From contig NZ_WOFH01000002.1 in the NCBI RefSeq assembly GCF_009733595.1, positions 434,001 to 498,000 on the forward strand: a stretch of DNA of 64,000 bases. Direction: 5' to 3'. Source of the stretch: Actinomadura litoris (GTDB taxonomy: Bacteria; Actinomycetota; Actinomycetes; Streptosporangiales; Streptosporangiaceae). The position numbers and the translations under genes are program-made. Shown here piece by piece: positions 18,258 to 26,272 of this stretch. Position 1 is the first letter of the stretch; the number at the start of each line of letters is the position of its first letter. A model generated the notes under the pieces. The model was given only the letters and a program-made list of their open reading frames with translations, did not search any database and had not been told where the DNA came from.

Positions 18258-18977
18258 TCAGCGGCCGGTCGGGAGCGTCAGGCCGCCGTTGCACTCGATG
18301 ACCTGGCCGGTGATGAAGCCGTTGGTCGCTGCCAGGACCACCGCCTCGGCGACCTCCTCGGGCCGGCCCACGCGTCCGACCGGCAGCGCCGCCGCGTGCT
18401 CGGCGAACACCGCCGCGCGGCGCGCCTCGGGAAGCGCGTCCCACCAGGGCGTCTCGATGACGCCGGGGGAGACCGCGTTCACCCGCCGGGGCGCCAGCTC
18501 GGCCGCCAGCGGCCGGACCACCGCCTCCAGCGCGCCGTTGATCGCGGCGAGGCCGGAGGTCCCGGGCAGCGCGGCGCGCGCCGAGGAGGCCGTGAGCAGC
18601 GTGACCGAACCGTCCTCGGCGAGGTGCGGCAGCGCCGCCTGCAACAACCGCAGGTGCGGCCAGAACTTGCCCTCGAAGCCGTCGCGCAGCTCGTCGAGGT
18701 CCAGCGTGGCGAAGGGGCCCGCGCCCGAACCGCCGCTGAGCGCCAGCACCAGGTGGTCGTAGGTCGCACCGGCGGCGAAGAACGCCGCGACCTGCTCGCC
18801 GGACGCGGCGTCCATCCGGCGGCCTGTCACGTTCCCGTCGATGTTCGCGGCGGTCTTGGCGAGGCGCTCCTCGTTCCGACCGGTGATCACCACGTCGGCG
18901 CCGCGTCCGGCGAACAGGGCCGCCGTGGCCGCGCCGATGCCCGAGCCTCCGCCGCACACCAGAACCCGCTGTGCCAT
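18258..18977 (-). CDS. SDR-family protein lacking the YxxxK catalytic pair
   Basis: The 239-residue Rossmann protein has a near-standard nucleotide motif (CGGGSGIGAATA), the SDR strand end LLTASSARAAL and the C-terminal VNAVSPGVIETP and ECNGGLTL. At the place of the catalytic Tyr-xxx-Lys it reads GLAAINGALEA, so Tyr is replaced by Leu and Lys by Asn. Classical SDR chemistry is therefore doubtful. Related actinobacterial SDRs with the same change exist from memory, so this is a subfamily and not a lesion. The ATG has AAGGGAG upstream. It is divergent from a TetR gene with two operators between them, which probably repress it. Confidence 0.85.
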   Translation of the reverse strand: MAQRVLVCGGGSGIGAATAALFAGRGADVVITGRNEERLAKTAANIDGNVTGRRMDAASGEQVAAFFAAGATYDHLVLALSGGSGAGPFATLDLDELRDGFEGKFWPHLRLLQAALPHLAEDGSVTLLTASSARAALPGTSGLAAINGALEAVVRPLAAELAPRRVNAVSPGVIETPWWDALPEARRAAVFAEHAAALPVGRVGRPEEVAEAVVLAATNGFITGQVIECNGGLTLPTGR

Positions 18978-18991
18978 GTCCGCTCCCTTTA

Positions 18992-19039
18992 TCGAGACCA
19001 ATCGTCTCGACAAGTATTCATCGAGACTCACGGTCTCGT
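18992..19039. promoter_or_regulatory. Two TetR-type operators between the SDR and TetR genes
   Basis: TCGAGAC-N5-GTCTCGA at 18992-19010 is a perfect inverted repeat. TCGAGAC-N5-GTCTCGT at 19021-19039 is a second copy with one changed end base. Both are 19 bp long and 29 bp apart, in the 84-bp gap between the divergent starts. This is the usual layout for a TetR dimer controlling its own gene and its neighbour. Confidence 0.8.
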
Positions 19040-19061
19040 CAAACCTTGTAGGGTGGCGGCC

Positions 19062-19649
19062 ATGACCGGGGAGGCCCGCCGCCCGCACACCGGGCGGCGC
19101 CGCAACGAGGCCGCGCGCCGCGCGATCCTCGACGTGGCCGTCGACCTGCTCGGACGCCCCGGCGACACGCCCGTGACGATCGACACCATCGCCGCCGCCG
19201 CCGGGGTGGGCAAGCAGACGATCTACCGCTGGTGGCCGTCCAAGGGGGCGGTGCTGCTGGAGGCGATGGCCGAGCACGCCGGGACCGCGATCCCGGTGCC
19301 CGACACCGGCACCCTGCGCGGCGACCTGGAGGCGTTCCTCACCGCGACGTTCCGCGCGGCGGGGGAGCGGCTCACCGCCACCGTCCTGCGGCACTCGATG
19401 GCCGAGGCGCAGCGCGACCCGCACGCTCGCGAGCAGATGCGCGCGCTCATCGAGACGCGGCGCCGCGTCCTGCGCGGGATCCTCGAACGGGGCCGCGAGC
19501 GCGGCGAGGTCTCGGCCGGCTCCGACCTCGACCTCATGGTCGACCAGGCGTACGGCGTCCTGTGGTACCGGATCCTCACCGGGCACGCCCCGCTGGACGA
19601 CGCGCAGGCCGCCGAACTGGCGCGCGCCCTCTCCGCGCAGGCCGGCTAG
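19062..19649 (+). CDS. TetR/AcrR-family regulator
   Basis: The 195-residue protein has an N-terminal HTH (about 18-65: AILDVAVDLLGR, then TIDTIAAAAGVGKQTIYRWW) and a TetR_C-type ligand domain with ERLTATVLRHSMAEAQRDP. The long upstream open frame is not used; the ATG beginning MTGEARRPHTGRR fits the family. It is divergent from the SDR gene, with paired inverted repeats in between, and its stop overlaps that of the convergent LysE gene. Confidence 0.9.
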   Translation: MTGEARRPHTGRRRNEAARRAILDVAVDLLGRPGDTPVTIDTIAAAAGVGKQTIYRWWPSKGAVLLEAMAEHAGTAIPVPDTGTLRGDLEAFLTATFRAAGERLTATVLRHSMAEAQRDPHAREQMRALIETRRRVLRGILERGRERGEVSAGSDLDLMVDQAYGVLWYRILTGHAPLDDAQAAELARALSAQAG

Positions 19650-20266
19650 CGCTCGGCGGCCAGGCGCAGGCCGAAGCCGATGAAGGCGATCCCGGTCACC
19701 TGCTGGCGGCGCCGCCGCACCGCCGGACGCGACAGCGCCCGCCGCGCGGCACCGGCGGCGCCCACCACGAGCGCCAGCCACAGCAGCGTCTCGACGACGT
19801 GGATCGCCGCGAACAGCGCGCTCGTCCCGAACACCGGCGCGCCGCGCGGATAGAACTGCGGCAGCAGGCTCATGTAGAACACGCCGACCTTCGGGTTCAG
19901 AGCGTTCGTGACGAACCCGCTGCGCCACGCGGCGAGACCGGTGAGCGGCGCGCCGGGGGCGTCCTCGGTGCTCTCGGCCTTGCGGCGCGTCCGCCAGAGC
20001 GTCTGCGCGCCGAGCCACAGCAGGTAGCAGGCGCCCGCGACGCGCAGCACGTCGAACGCGATGCGGGACGCGGCGAGCAGCGCGGTCAGCCCCGCCGCGC
20101 TCGCCATCGCCCACGCCAGGCACCCGGACGCGACCCCCGCCGCCGTGAGCAGGCCCCTCCGGCGCCCGCCGGCGACGGTGGTGCGCACGACGAGCATCGT
20201 GTCCAGACCGGGGGTGATCGTGATCAACCCGGCGACCAGCGCGAAGGCGAGACAGGCGGCAAGCAT
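19646..20266 (-). CDS. LysE-family exporter
   Basis: The 206-residue membrane protein has about six hydrophobic segments and the LysE/RhtB signature near the N-terminus (ITITPGLDTMLVVRTTVAGG), then GFVTNALNPKVGVFYMSLLP, also diagnostic of the family. Members export amino acids or related metabolites; the substrate is unknown. The stop codon overlaps that of the convergent TetR gene, and the start is divergent from the TSUP gene. Confidence 0.9.
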   Translation of the reverse strand: MLAACLAFALVAGLITITPGLDTMLVVRTTVAGGRRRGLLTAAGVASGCLAWAMASAAGLTALLAASRIAFDVLRVAGACYLLWLGAQTLWRTRRKAESTEDAPGAPLTGLAAWRSGFVTNALNPKVGVFYMSLLPQFYPRGAPVFGTSALFAAIHVVETLLWLALVVGAAGAARRALSRPAVRRRRQQVTGIAFIGFGLRLAAER

Positions 20267-20326
20267 GCGGACATCTTGCCAAAAATCCAGGTGAGTCCGT
20301 CCGAATCGACCGGTAGCGTCCGGGCG

Positions 20327-21046
20327 GTGCCGCACCTCGACTTCGTCCTCGTCGCCGGGTTCGCCGCCCTGCTCGGCGCCATCGTTCAGGGCAGCGTCGG
20401 CCTCGGCGTCGGGCTGGTCGCGACGCCCGTCGTGACGATGCTGTTCCCCGCCGCCATGCCCGGCTCGATCCTCGTCGTCGCCGCGATCATGCCGCTCGCG
20501 ACCCTCTCCCGCGAGATCCGGCACGCCGACCTGCGCGGACTCGGCTGGGCCTGCGGCGGACGCCTCGCCGGGACACCGCTCGGCGTGCTGATGGTCGCCG
20601 CCGTCCCCGCCCGCGTCCTCGGCGTCGTGATCGGCGGCCTCGTCCTCGCCGCGCTCGGCGCCACCACCTGGTCGGCCGAGGTCCCGCGCAACCCCGCCAC
20701 GCTCGCCACCGCCGGGGTGATCGGCGGCGCCACCGGCACCGCCACCGCGATCAGCGGCCCCCCGATCGCGCTGCTCTACCAGCGCGAGAGCGGACCCCGC
20801 GTCCGCGCGACGCTCGCGGCCTTCTTCACCCTCGGCGCGCTGCTGTCGCTGGTCATGCTCGCGGCCGCCGGACGCCTCCCGACCTCGCAGATCACCGCCG
20901 GGCTGGCGCTCACCCCGTTCGTCCTCGCGGGCTTCCTGGCCGCCGGCCCGCTCCGCCGCCACCTCACGGGCCCCCGCATGCGCGCCGCGCTGCTGGCCGT
21001 CGTCGCCGCGTCCGCTTTGACCCTGATAACCCGAAGCCTCCTGTGA
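20327..21046 (+). CDS. TSUP-family (TauE/SafE-like) membrane transporter
   Basis: The 239-residue protein has about seven hydrophobic segments. The N-terminal half repeat AIVQGSVGLGVGLVATPVV and the second GGATGTATAISGPPIALLY are the two glycine-rich motifs of the TSUP (TauE/SafE) family, which moves sulphite, sulphonates or organic anions. A GTG start giving VPHLDFVLV is chosen; another in-frame GTG lies 36 bases upstream. It is divergent from the LysE exporter with 60 bp between. Confidence 0.87.
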   Translation: MPHLDFVLVAGFAALLGAIVQGSVGLGVGLVATPVVTMLFPAAMPGSILVVAAIMPLATLSREIRHADLRGLGWACGGRLAGTPLGVLMVAAVPARVLGVVIGGLVLAALGATTWSAEVPRNPATLATAGVIGGATGTATAISGPPIALLYQRESGPRVRATLAAFFTLGALLSLVMLAAAGRLPTSQITAGLALTPFVLAGFLAAGPLRRHLTGPRMRAALLAVVAASALTLITRSLL

Positions 21047-21140
21047 CCCGGCTCAGAACTCGGCGAACACCCGCGGGTCGAATGGGTCGGTTTGTCGTTT
21101 CGGAGGCTCGGGGGTGTGCGCGGGCTCGTAGGGTGGGGCG

Positions 21141-21692
21141 GTGCGTCCTACCAAAGCCGAGCTTGAGGCTGCTCGGGATCGGGTCATTCCGGACGTCCTG
21201 CCGCCGGTGGGTGAGGTGTTCCGGGTGCTGTTCTGCGGGATCAACCCGGGGCTCTACTCGGGGGCGACCGGGCACCACTTCGCGCGGCCGGGGAACCGGT
21301 TCTGGCCCGCGCTGCACCGGTCGGGGTTCACCGACCGGCTGCTGAGCCCGTCCGAGCAGCACCTGCTGCCCGGCTTCGGGCTCGGCATCACGAACCTCGC
21401 GCACCGGACGACCGCCCGCGCGGACGAGCTGACCGGCGAGGAACTGCGGGAGGGCGGGCGGCGGCTCATCGAACTCGTCGAGCGGCACCAGCCGAGGTAT
21501 CTCGCGGTCGCCGGGGTGACCGCGTACCGGACGGCGTTCGCCCGGCCCCGCACCGCGATCGGGCCGCAGGACGAGGCGTTCGGGCCCGCGCGGCTGTGGG
21601 TGCTGCCCAACCCGAGCGGGCTCAACGCGCACTGGACGCTGGAGCGGATGGCCGGGGAGTTCGCTCGGTTGCGCGAGGCGGCCGAGGCGTGA
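21141..21692 (+). CDS. mug: G/U (G/T) mismatch-specific DNA glycosylase
   Basis: This 183-residue member of the uracil-DNA glycosylase superfamily has the MUG motif 1, CGINPGLYSG (about 32-41, with the family's Asn as general-base aid), and motif 2, LPNPSGLNAHW (about 154-164). It removes uracil or thymine mispaired with guanine, starting base-excision repair. The GTG start follows GGGTGGGG. The gene is monocistronic. Confidence 0.93.
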   Translation: MRPTKAELEAARDRVIPDVLPPVGEVFRVLFCGINPGLYSGATGHHFARPGNRFWPALHRSGFTDRLLSPSEQHLLPGFGLGITNLAHRTTARADELTGEELREGGRRLIELVERHQPRYLAVAGVTAYRTAFARPRTAIGPQDEAFGPARLWVLPNPSGLNAHWTLERMAGEFARLREAAEA

Positions 21693-21695
21693 GCG

Positions 21696-22154
21696 TCAGG
21701 ACGGCTGGTTCGCCGCCGCCGTCGCCTTCGCGGCGGTCGCGGCGGCGAACATCGCGTTCACCTCGGTGACGAGGCCGGGTTTCGGTTCCCAGACCCCGGG
21801 GCGGCCGAGCGCGACGATCGGGCGCGGCAGCGCGCGGACGTTCGCCAGGTGGTAGTGGTGCGCGCCGCGCTCGGACCAGGGGCCGCAGTCGCAGGGGCCG
21901 CCGGGCGCGCCCGCCGAGCAGACGTGCGCGAGGTCGGCGACCGCGATGACGGCGCCGATCGTGGCCAGCGGGTCGCGCGGGTCCCAGCCGGCCGCCTGGA
22001 TGAGCGGCGAGTCGCACGCCTTCAGGTCGACGCGCATCGAGGCGTGCACCAGCAGCGGCCCGCGGTAGGCGGTCGGCAGGCCCTGGTTCGAGACGGTCTT
22101 GCCGCCTCGCGCGATCGCGAACGCCCAGGGTTGCTGAACACTGATCGCCTGCAC
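21696..22154 (-). CDS. ASCH/PUA-like domain protein
   Basis: The 152-residue protein opens QAISVQQPWAFAIARGGKTV, as ASCH-domain proteins do (S..QPWA..I..G.K), followed by YRGPLLVHAS and a strand IGAVIAVADL. ASCH folds are RNA- or nucleotide-binding; several are linked to RNA modification or hydrolysis of acetylated nucleosides. An excellent ribosome site (GGAGGTGA, 4 bases before GTG) fixes the start, well inside a longer open frame. Cysteines in HVCSAGAPGGPCDCG may bind metal. Function unknown. Confidence 0.8.
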   Translation of the reverse strand: MQAISVQQPWAFAIARGGKTVSNQGLPTAYRGPLLVHASMRVDLKACDSPLIQAAGWDPRDPLATIGAVIAVADLAHVCSAGAPGGPCDCGPWSERGAHHYHLANVRALPRPIVALGRPGVWEPKPGLVTEVNAMFAAATAAKATAAANQPS

Positions 22155-22335
22155 GCGGTCACCTCCAGTGCTCGACCTGCCTCCGGTGGCGCGGGACGAT
22201 GCCGTGAGAGTAGGCGCATCCCGGCGAATATGCCAACGGAGCGGGCGAGTGTGTATCGACATTGATCAGATATGGGACGCGCGAAATTCTCACGGGGTTG
22301 ACGCGATCACCGTGGGTGCCGGGATTCATGTGACG

Positions 22336-23175
22336 TCAGCCCTTCAGCGCGCCCGCCATGAGACCGCGCATGAAGAAGCGTCCCAGGAGGAGGTAGACGA
22401 GAAGTGTCGGGAGCGAGGCGAGAAGGGCCGCGGCCATCTGCTGGTTGTACTGGACGGCGACGGCGCCCGAACCCGCGGTGTTGTTCAGCATGACGGTGAC
22501 CGGCCAGCTGTCGGGGGCGCCGAGGAACACCGCGAACAGGAAGTCGTTCCACATCGAGGTGAACTGCCAGATGATCGTCACCGCGAACGCGGGGGCGGAC
22601 ACGGGCAGGACGATCGACCAGTACGTGCGGAGCATCCCGGCGCCGTCCACCCGGGCGGCCTCGATGAGCTGGTCGGGGATCGTGACGTAGTAGTTGCGGA
22701 AGATCAGCGTGCAGATCGGGATGCCGTAGACGACGTGGGCGAGGACGAGCCCGCGGATCGTGCCGACCAGCTCCAGGTCGGTGAGCAGGCCCGCGAGCGG
22801 GATCATGATGGCCTGGTAGGGGATGAACATCCCGAACAGGAACAGCGCGAACACCGCGTCCGCGCCGGGGAAGCGCCACTTGGACAGGACGTAGCCGTTC
22901 AGCGAGCCGAGCACCGCCGAGATCAGCGAGCCGGAGACCGCGATCTTGACGCTGTTCTCCAGCCCGGGGCGCAGCGTCTCCCACGCCGAGCGCCAGCCCG
23001 ACACGCTCCAGTGGCCGGGCAGGTTCCACGCGCTGCCGGGGTCCGCCTCGTCCAGCGGCTTGAAGCTCGTGACGACCAGGACGTACACCGGCATCAGGAA
23101 CAGCACGACGAACAGCAGCAGGATCGCGGGCCGGAGGATCCGCAGCGTCCTGGCGGAGGCGGCGGGCGCGGTCAT
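22336..23175 (-). CDS. Carbohydrate ABC transporter permease (MalG type)
   Basis: The 279-residue inner-membrane permease has about six hydrophobic segments and the EAA loop EAARVDGAGMLRTYWSIVLP, which contacts the ATPase. FMRGLMAGALKG at the C-terminus is typical of the MalG group (CUT1 family). Its ATG overlaps the stop of the first permease gene (ATGA). It is the last gene of the three-gene importer; no ATPase is encoded here, so a shared MsiK-type ATPase is probably used. Confidence 0.94.
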   Translation of the reverse strand: MTAPAASARTLRILRPAILLLFVVLFLMPVYVLVVTSFKPLDEADPGSAWNLPGHWSVSGWRSAWETLRPGLENSVKIAVSGSLISAVLGSLNGYVLSKWRFPGADAVFALFLFGMFIPYQAIMIPLAGLLTDLELVGTIRGLVLAHVVYGIPICTLIFRNYYVTIPDQLIEAARVDGAGMLRTYWSIVLPVSAPAFAVTIIWQFTSMWNDFLFAVFLGAPDSWPVTVMLNNTAGSGAVAVQYNQQMAAALLASLPTLLVYLLLGRFFMRGLMAGALKG

Positions 23176-24074
23176 CGGGTCCGCTCCGCGCGCACCGACC
23201 ACACCAGGTAGGGGATCACCAGCAGGGCCACCGCGAGCAGCAGGTAGGTGGCGATGGTGGCGCCGTTGGCGGGGTCGTGCCGGTCGAGCACCTCCACGTA
23301 CGTCGCGATCGCCGGGACGTAGGTGATGATCTGCTTGCCCGCGATCGCCATGACCAGGTCGAACACCTTAAGCGAGATGTGCCCGAGGATGATCAGTGCG
23401 GACAGGGTCACCGGCCGGAGCTGCGGGAACACCACGTGGCGGTACACCTTCCACTCGGACGCGCCGTCCACCCGGGCGGCCTCGCGCAGCTCCTCCGGGA
23501 CGCCGCGGAACCCGGCCAGATACAAAGCCATGACATATCCGGACATCTGCCAGATCGCTGGGAGCGCCATCGCGGCCATGCCCCACTCCGGGTCCTGCCA
23601 CCAGCCGTTCGCGAGCGCTCCGAGGTGCAACTCGCCGAACAGCTGGTTCAGCCCGACGGCGCGCTCGGGCGGCGCCGGGTTCATCAGCCATCGCCACACC
23701 ACGCCGCTGGCGATGAACGAGACCGCCATCGGGAACAGGTAGACGACCCGGAACGACGCCTCGCCGCGGATGCCCTTGTCCATCAGGAACGCCAGGAACG
23801 CGCCGAGCAGCAGCGCGCCGGCGACGAACACGGCCGTGAACAGCAGCGCGTGCTTCACCGCGCCGGGCCAGCTCGGCTGGTCCCACAGGTCCACGAAGTT
23901 CCTGCCCTTGTCGAACCGGTAGGGCGAGATCTCGTCGTGCCTCCCGCTCACCGCCTCCCGCGTGTTCCAGAAGATCAGCCCGTACACGAACAGGCCGACC
24001 GCCAGGATGGACGGCGAGACCAGCAGCAGGCCGGGCAGCCAGTTCCGGACCCGGCGCGGCACCCGGCGCGTCAC
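23172..24074 (-). CDS. Carbohydrate ABC transporter permease (MalF type)
   Basis: The 300-residue protein has about six membrane segments and the EAA loop EAARVDGASEWKVYRHVVFP. The first helix follows a basic N-terminus (VTRRVPRRVRNWLPG). The GTG start overlaps the stop of the binding-protein gene as GTGA, which fixes it. It pairs with the MalG-type permease in a CUT1 sugar importer. Confidence 0.94.
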   Translation of the reverse strand: MTRRVPRRVRNWLPGLLLVSPSILAVGLFVYGLIFWNTREAVSGRHDEISPYRFDKGRNFVDLWDQPSWPGAVKHALLFTAVFVAGALLLGAFLAFLMDKGIRGEASFRVVYLFPMAVSFIASGVVWRWLMNPAPPERAVGLNQLFGELHLGALANGWWQDPEWGMAAMALPAIWQMSGYVMALYLAGFRGVPEELREAARVDGASEWKVYRHVVFPQLRPVTLSALIILGHISLKVFDLVMAIAGKQIITYVPAIATYVEVLDRHDPANGATIATYLLLAVALLVIPYLVWSVRAERTR

Positions 24075-25402
24075 TGGCCGCTGTTCTTCGCCGCGCTCAC
24101 CAGCCCGGCCTGGAGTTTCGCGACGTCCTTGTTCTGTAGGAACAGGCCCACCGCGGTGTCGATGTCGGTGTGCTGCTTCTTGCTCGCGTTCACGCCGTGC
24201 CAGAACGAGCCCGCCAGCTTGACGCCGGGCTTGTTCCATTCGTTGAACGCGTATTCGAGGTAGCCCTTGTAGAGCGTCCTGTCGGCGTCCTTGCGTGCGG
24301 GGATCGAGCCCTTCTTCGGGTTGAAGAGGTCCTGCCCCTCCTTGCTGGACGCCTCCTTCAGCCACGCGATCGCGCCGCCGCGGTGCGGGGCGTTGCGGGG
24401 AAGGGTGAAGGAGTCCGACAACCACATGTACGTACCGTCGGTGCCCGGGGACGGTGCGTATTTGAAATCGGTGTCGAGTTTCTTGCCGAGGCCGTTCGGG
24501 GCGTTCCCGGTGAAGTACCCGTAGGCCCAGTCGCCCATGATGTTGAAGGCGGCGCGGCCGTCCACGACCGCCTTCGCCGCGCCCTGCCAGTCGGTGGACG
24601 CGGCCTCCTGCGTCGTGTACCCCATGATCTCGCCGAAGTCGCCGAGGGCCTTGCCGACGGCCGGGGTGCCCCAGTCGGCGCCCGGCTTCCACAGCGCGTT
24701 GTAGGCGTCGGTGCCGAGGTCGCCGAGCAGGACGTTCTCCAGCAGGTGGTCGGCCGTCCACTGCGCGCCGAGCGACAGCGGCACCTTCTTCGTCTTCGCC
24801 TTGACCGCCTTCAGGTCGGCGATGAACTCGGCGATCGACTTCGGCGGGGCGGAGATCCCGGCGTCCTTCAGGACGCCCGGGTTGTACCAGAGCACGTTCG
24901 AGCGGTGGATGTTCACCGGCACCGAGTAGATCCTGCCCTGGTAGGTGATCTGCTGGAGGAGCTGCTCCGGGTAGGCGGCCTTCAGACGGTTCTCGTCGTA
25001 GAAGGAGTCGAGCGGCTCGATCTGCCCGGCCTTGATGTAGTCGAGCAGTTCGGCGCCCGCGTGGCCCTGGAAGGAGTCCGGCGGCTTGCGGTTCTGGAGG
25101 CGGCTGGCCAGCACCGCCTGTGCCTGGGTGCCCGACCCCCCGGCTATCGCCGCGTTGGTGAACTTCGTGCCGGGGTTGCGCTTCTCGAAGTCGGCCTTCA
25201 TCGCGGCGAGCCCGTCGGCCTCGCCCGCCCCGGTCCACCACGAGAAGACCTCGACCTCGGAGGTGTCGTTGGAGCCCGTCGAGCCGCCGCCGCAGCCCGC
25301 CGCCGCGAGCGCGCCGGTCACCGCCACCGCGGCGACGGCCATGAGGCGCCCGCCGGAGGGGCGGCGCCTCCCGGAAGAGCGGGGGGAAGCCTGTCGTCGC
25401 AT
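24071..25402 (-). CDS. Sugar ABC transporter substrate-binding lipoprotein
   Basis: The 443-residue extracytoplasmic solute-binding protein (family 1, MalE-like) has a basic start, a hydrophobic core and a lipobox LAAAGC, so it is a lipoprotein. The SBP core reads EVFSWWTGAGEADGLAAM, ALLEKRNPG-like FEKRNPGTKF and INGDWA-like FNIMGDWAYGYF. The ATG after GAAAGGACGGG is preferred to an upstream one. It is first in the importer operon. The sugar cannot be predicted. Confidence 0.93.
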   Translation of the reverse strand: MRRQASPRSSGRRRPSGGRLMAVAAVAVTGALAAAGCGGGSTGSNDTSEVEVFSWWTGAGEADGLAAMKADFEKRNPGTKFTNAAIAGGSGTQAQAVLASRLQNRKPPDSFQGHAGAELLDYIKAGQIEPLDSFYDENRLKAAYPEQLLQQITYQGRIYSVPVNIHRSNVLWYNPGVLKDAGISAPPKSIAEFIADLKAVKAKTKKVPLSLGAQWTADHLLENVLLGDLGTDAYNALWKPGADWGTPAVGKALGDFGEIMGYTTQEAASTDWQGAAKAVVDGRAAFNIMGDWAYGYFTGNAPNGLGKKLDTDFKYAPSPGTDGTYMWLSDSFTLPRNAPHRGGAIAWLKEASSKEGQDLFNPKKGSIPARKDADRTLYKGYLEYAFNEWNKPGVKLAGSFWHGVNASKKQHTDIDTAVGLFLQNKDVAKLQAGLVSAAKNSGQ

Positions 25403-25513
25403 CGTCGCCCGTCCTTTCGTTGCCCCGGAAAACAAACACAGCGTCCGGGCGGACGGGCGGCGGGTCAACACCGCGTATCGAAAAGTGATCTCGCGGTTAT
25501 CCGGCCATCCCGG

Positions 25514-26113
25514 TCACCACGGGAGCGCCGGGGGCAGGCCGGTGGTGCCCGCGTCGGGCCAGTCGAGCGGGGGGCCCAGCGGGGCCAGCTCGGCGAGCTG
25601 GAGCCGGTACCAGGGCGAGGACTCGGGGCGCCCGGCCAGGTCCAGGCACTCGCGCCAGGTCCACCACGCGGCCTCCTCGACCTCGGCGGGGTTGGCCGTG
25701 ACCGGCGTCCCGGCCGGCACCGTCGCGCGCACGACCGGGCAGCGCTCGTGCTCGACCGTCCCGTCCTCGGCGACGGCGCGGTACTGGAACGCGGGCAGGA
25801 CGGGGGACAGGGCCATGACGGCCAGCGACTCGTCCGGGATGCCCAGTTCGTCCTGCAATCGCCGGACCACCGCGCCGCGCAGGCCCTCGCCCGGACCGGG
25901 GTGCCCGCAGCAGCTCCCCGTCCACACCCCGGGGAAGGTCCGCTTCGCCAGCGCCCGCTGAGTGATCAGCACGCGACCGTCCGTATCCACGGCATAACAG
26001 GAAAAGGCCAGGTGATACGGGGTCTCCCGGTGGTGGCTCTCCGCTTTCGGAGCGGTACCGACGGCTTCGTCAGCCGCGTTGAGCAGCACGATCTCTTCGA
26101 CGCCCATGCTCAT
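25514..26113 (-). CDS. idi: Isopentenyl-diphosphate delta-isomerase, type 1 (Nudix)
   Basis: The 199-residue enzyme interconverts IPP and DMAPP. The catalytic Cys lies in GSCCGHPGPGE and the catalytic Glu in VEEAAWWTW. The Nudix-like box GEGLRGAVVRRLQDELGI and the His ligands (ESHHRETPYHLAFS) are present. It is divergent from dxs, whose product starts the MEP pathway, so both ends of IPP supply are encoded side by side. ATG at the first or third residue (both near TAGGAA) could be used. Confidence 0.95.
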   Translation of the reverse strand: MSMGVEEIVLLNAADEAVGTAPKAESHHRETPYHLAFSCYAVDTDGRVLITQRALAKRTFPGVWTGSCCGHPGPGEGLRGAVVRRLQDELGIPDESLAVMALSPVLPAFQYRAVAEDGTVEHERCPVVRATVPAGTPVTANPAEVEEAAWWTWRECLDLAGRPESSPWYRLQLAELAPLGPPLDWPDAGTTGLPPALPW

Positions 26114-26272
26114 TTCCTACCCCATGGGCGCCACGTCGGTCACCCGTTTCCCGCCCGGGGAGGGGCGGGGTCCGGCGCGTCGCGGGCGAACCGGGATTAA
26201 ACTCGGAACGGCCCGAGACCAGGGGAGCCCCGGGAGCGGGGAGCGACGCCCCCGACGGAGGAGTTGACACGC

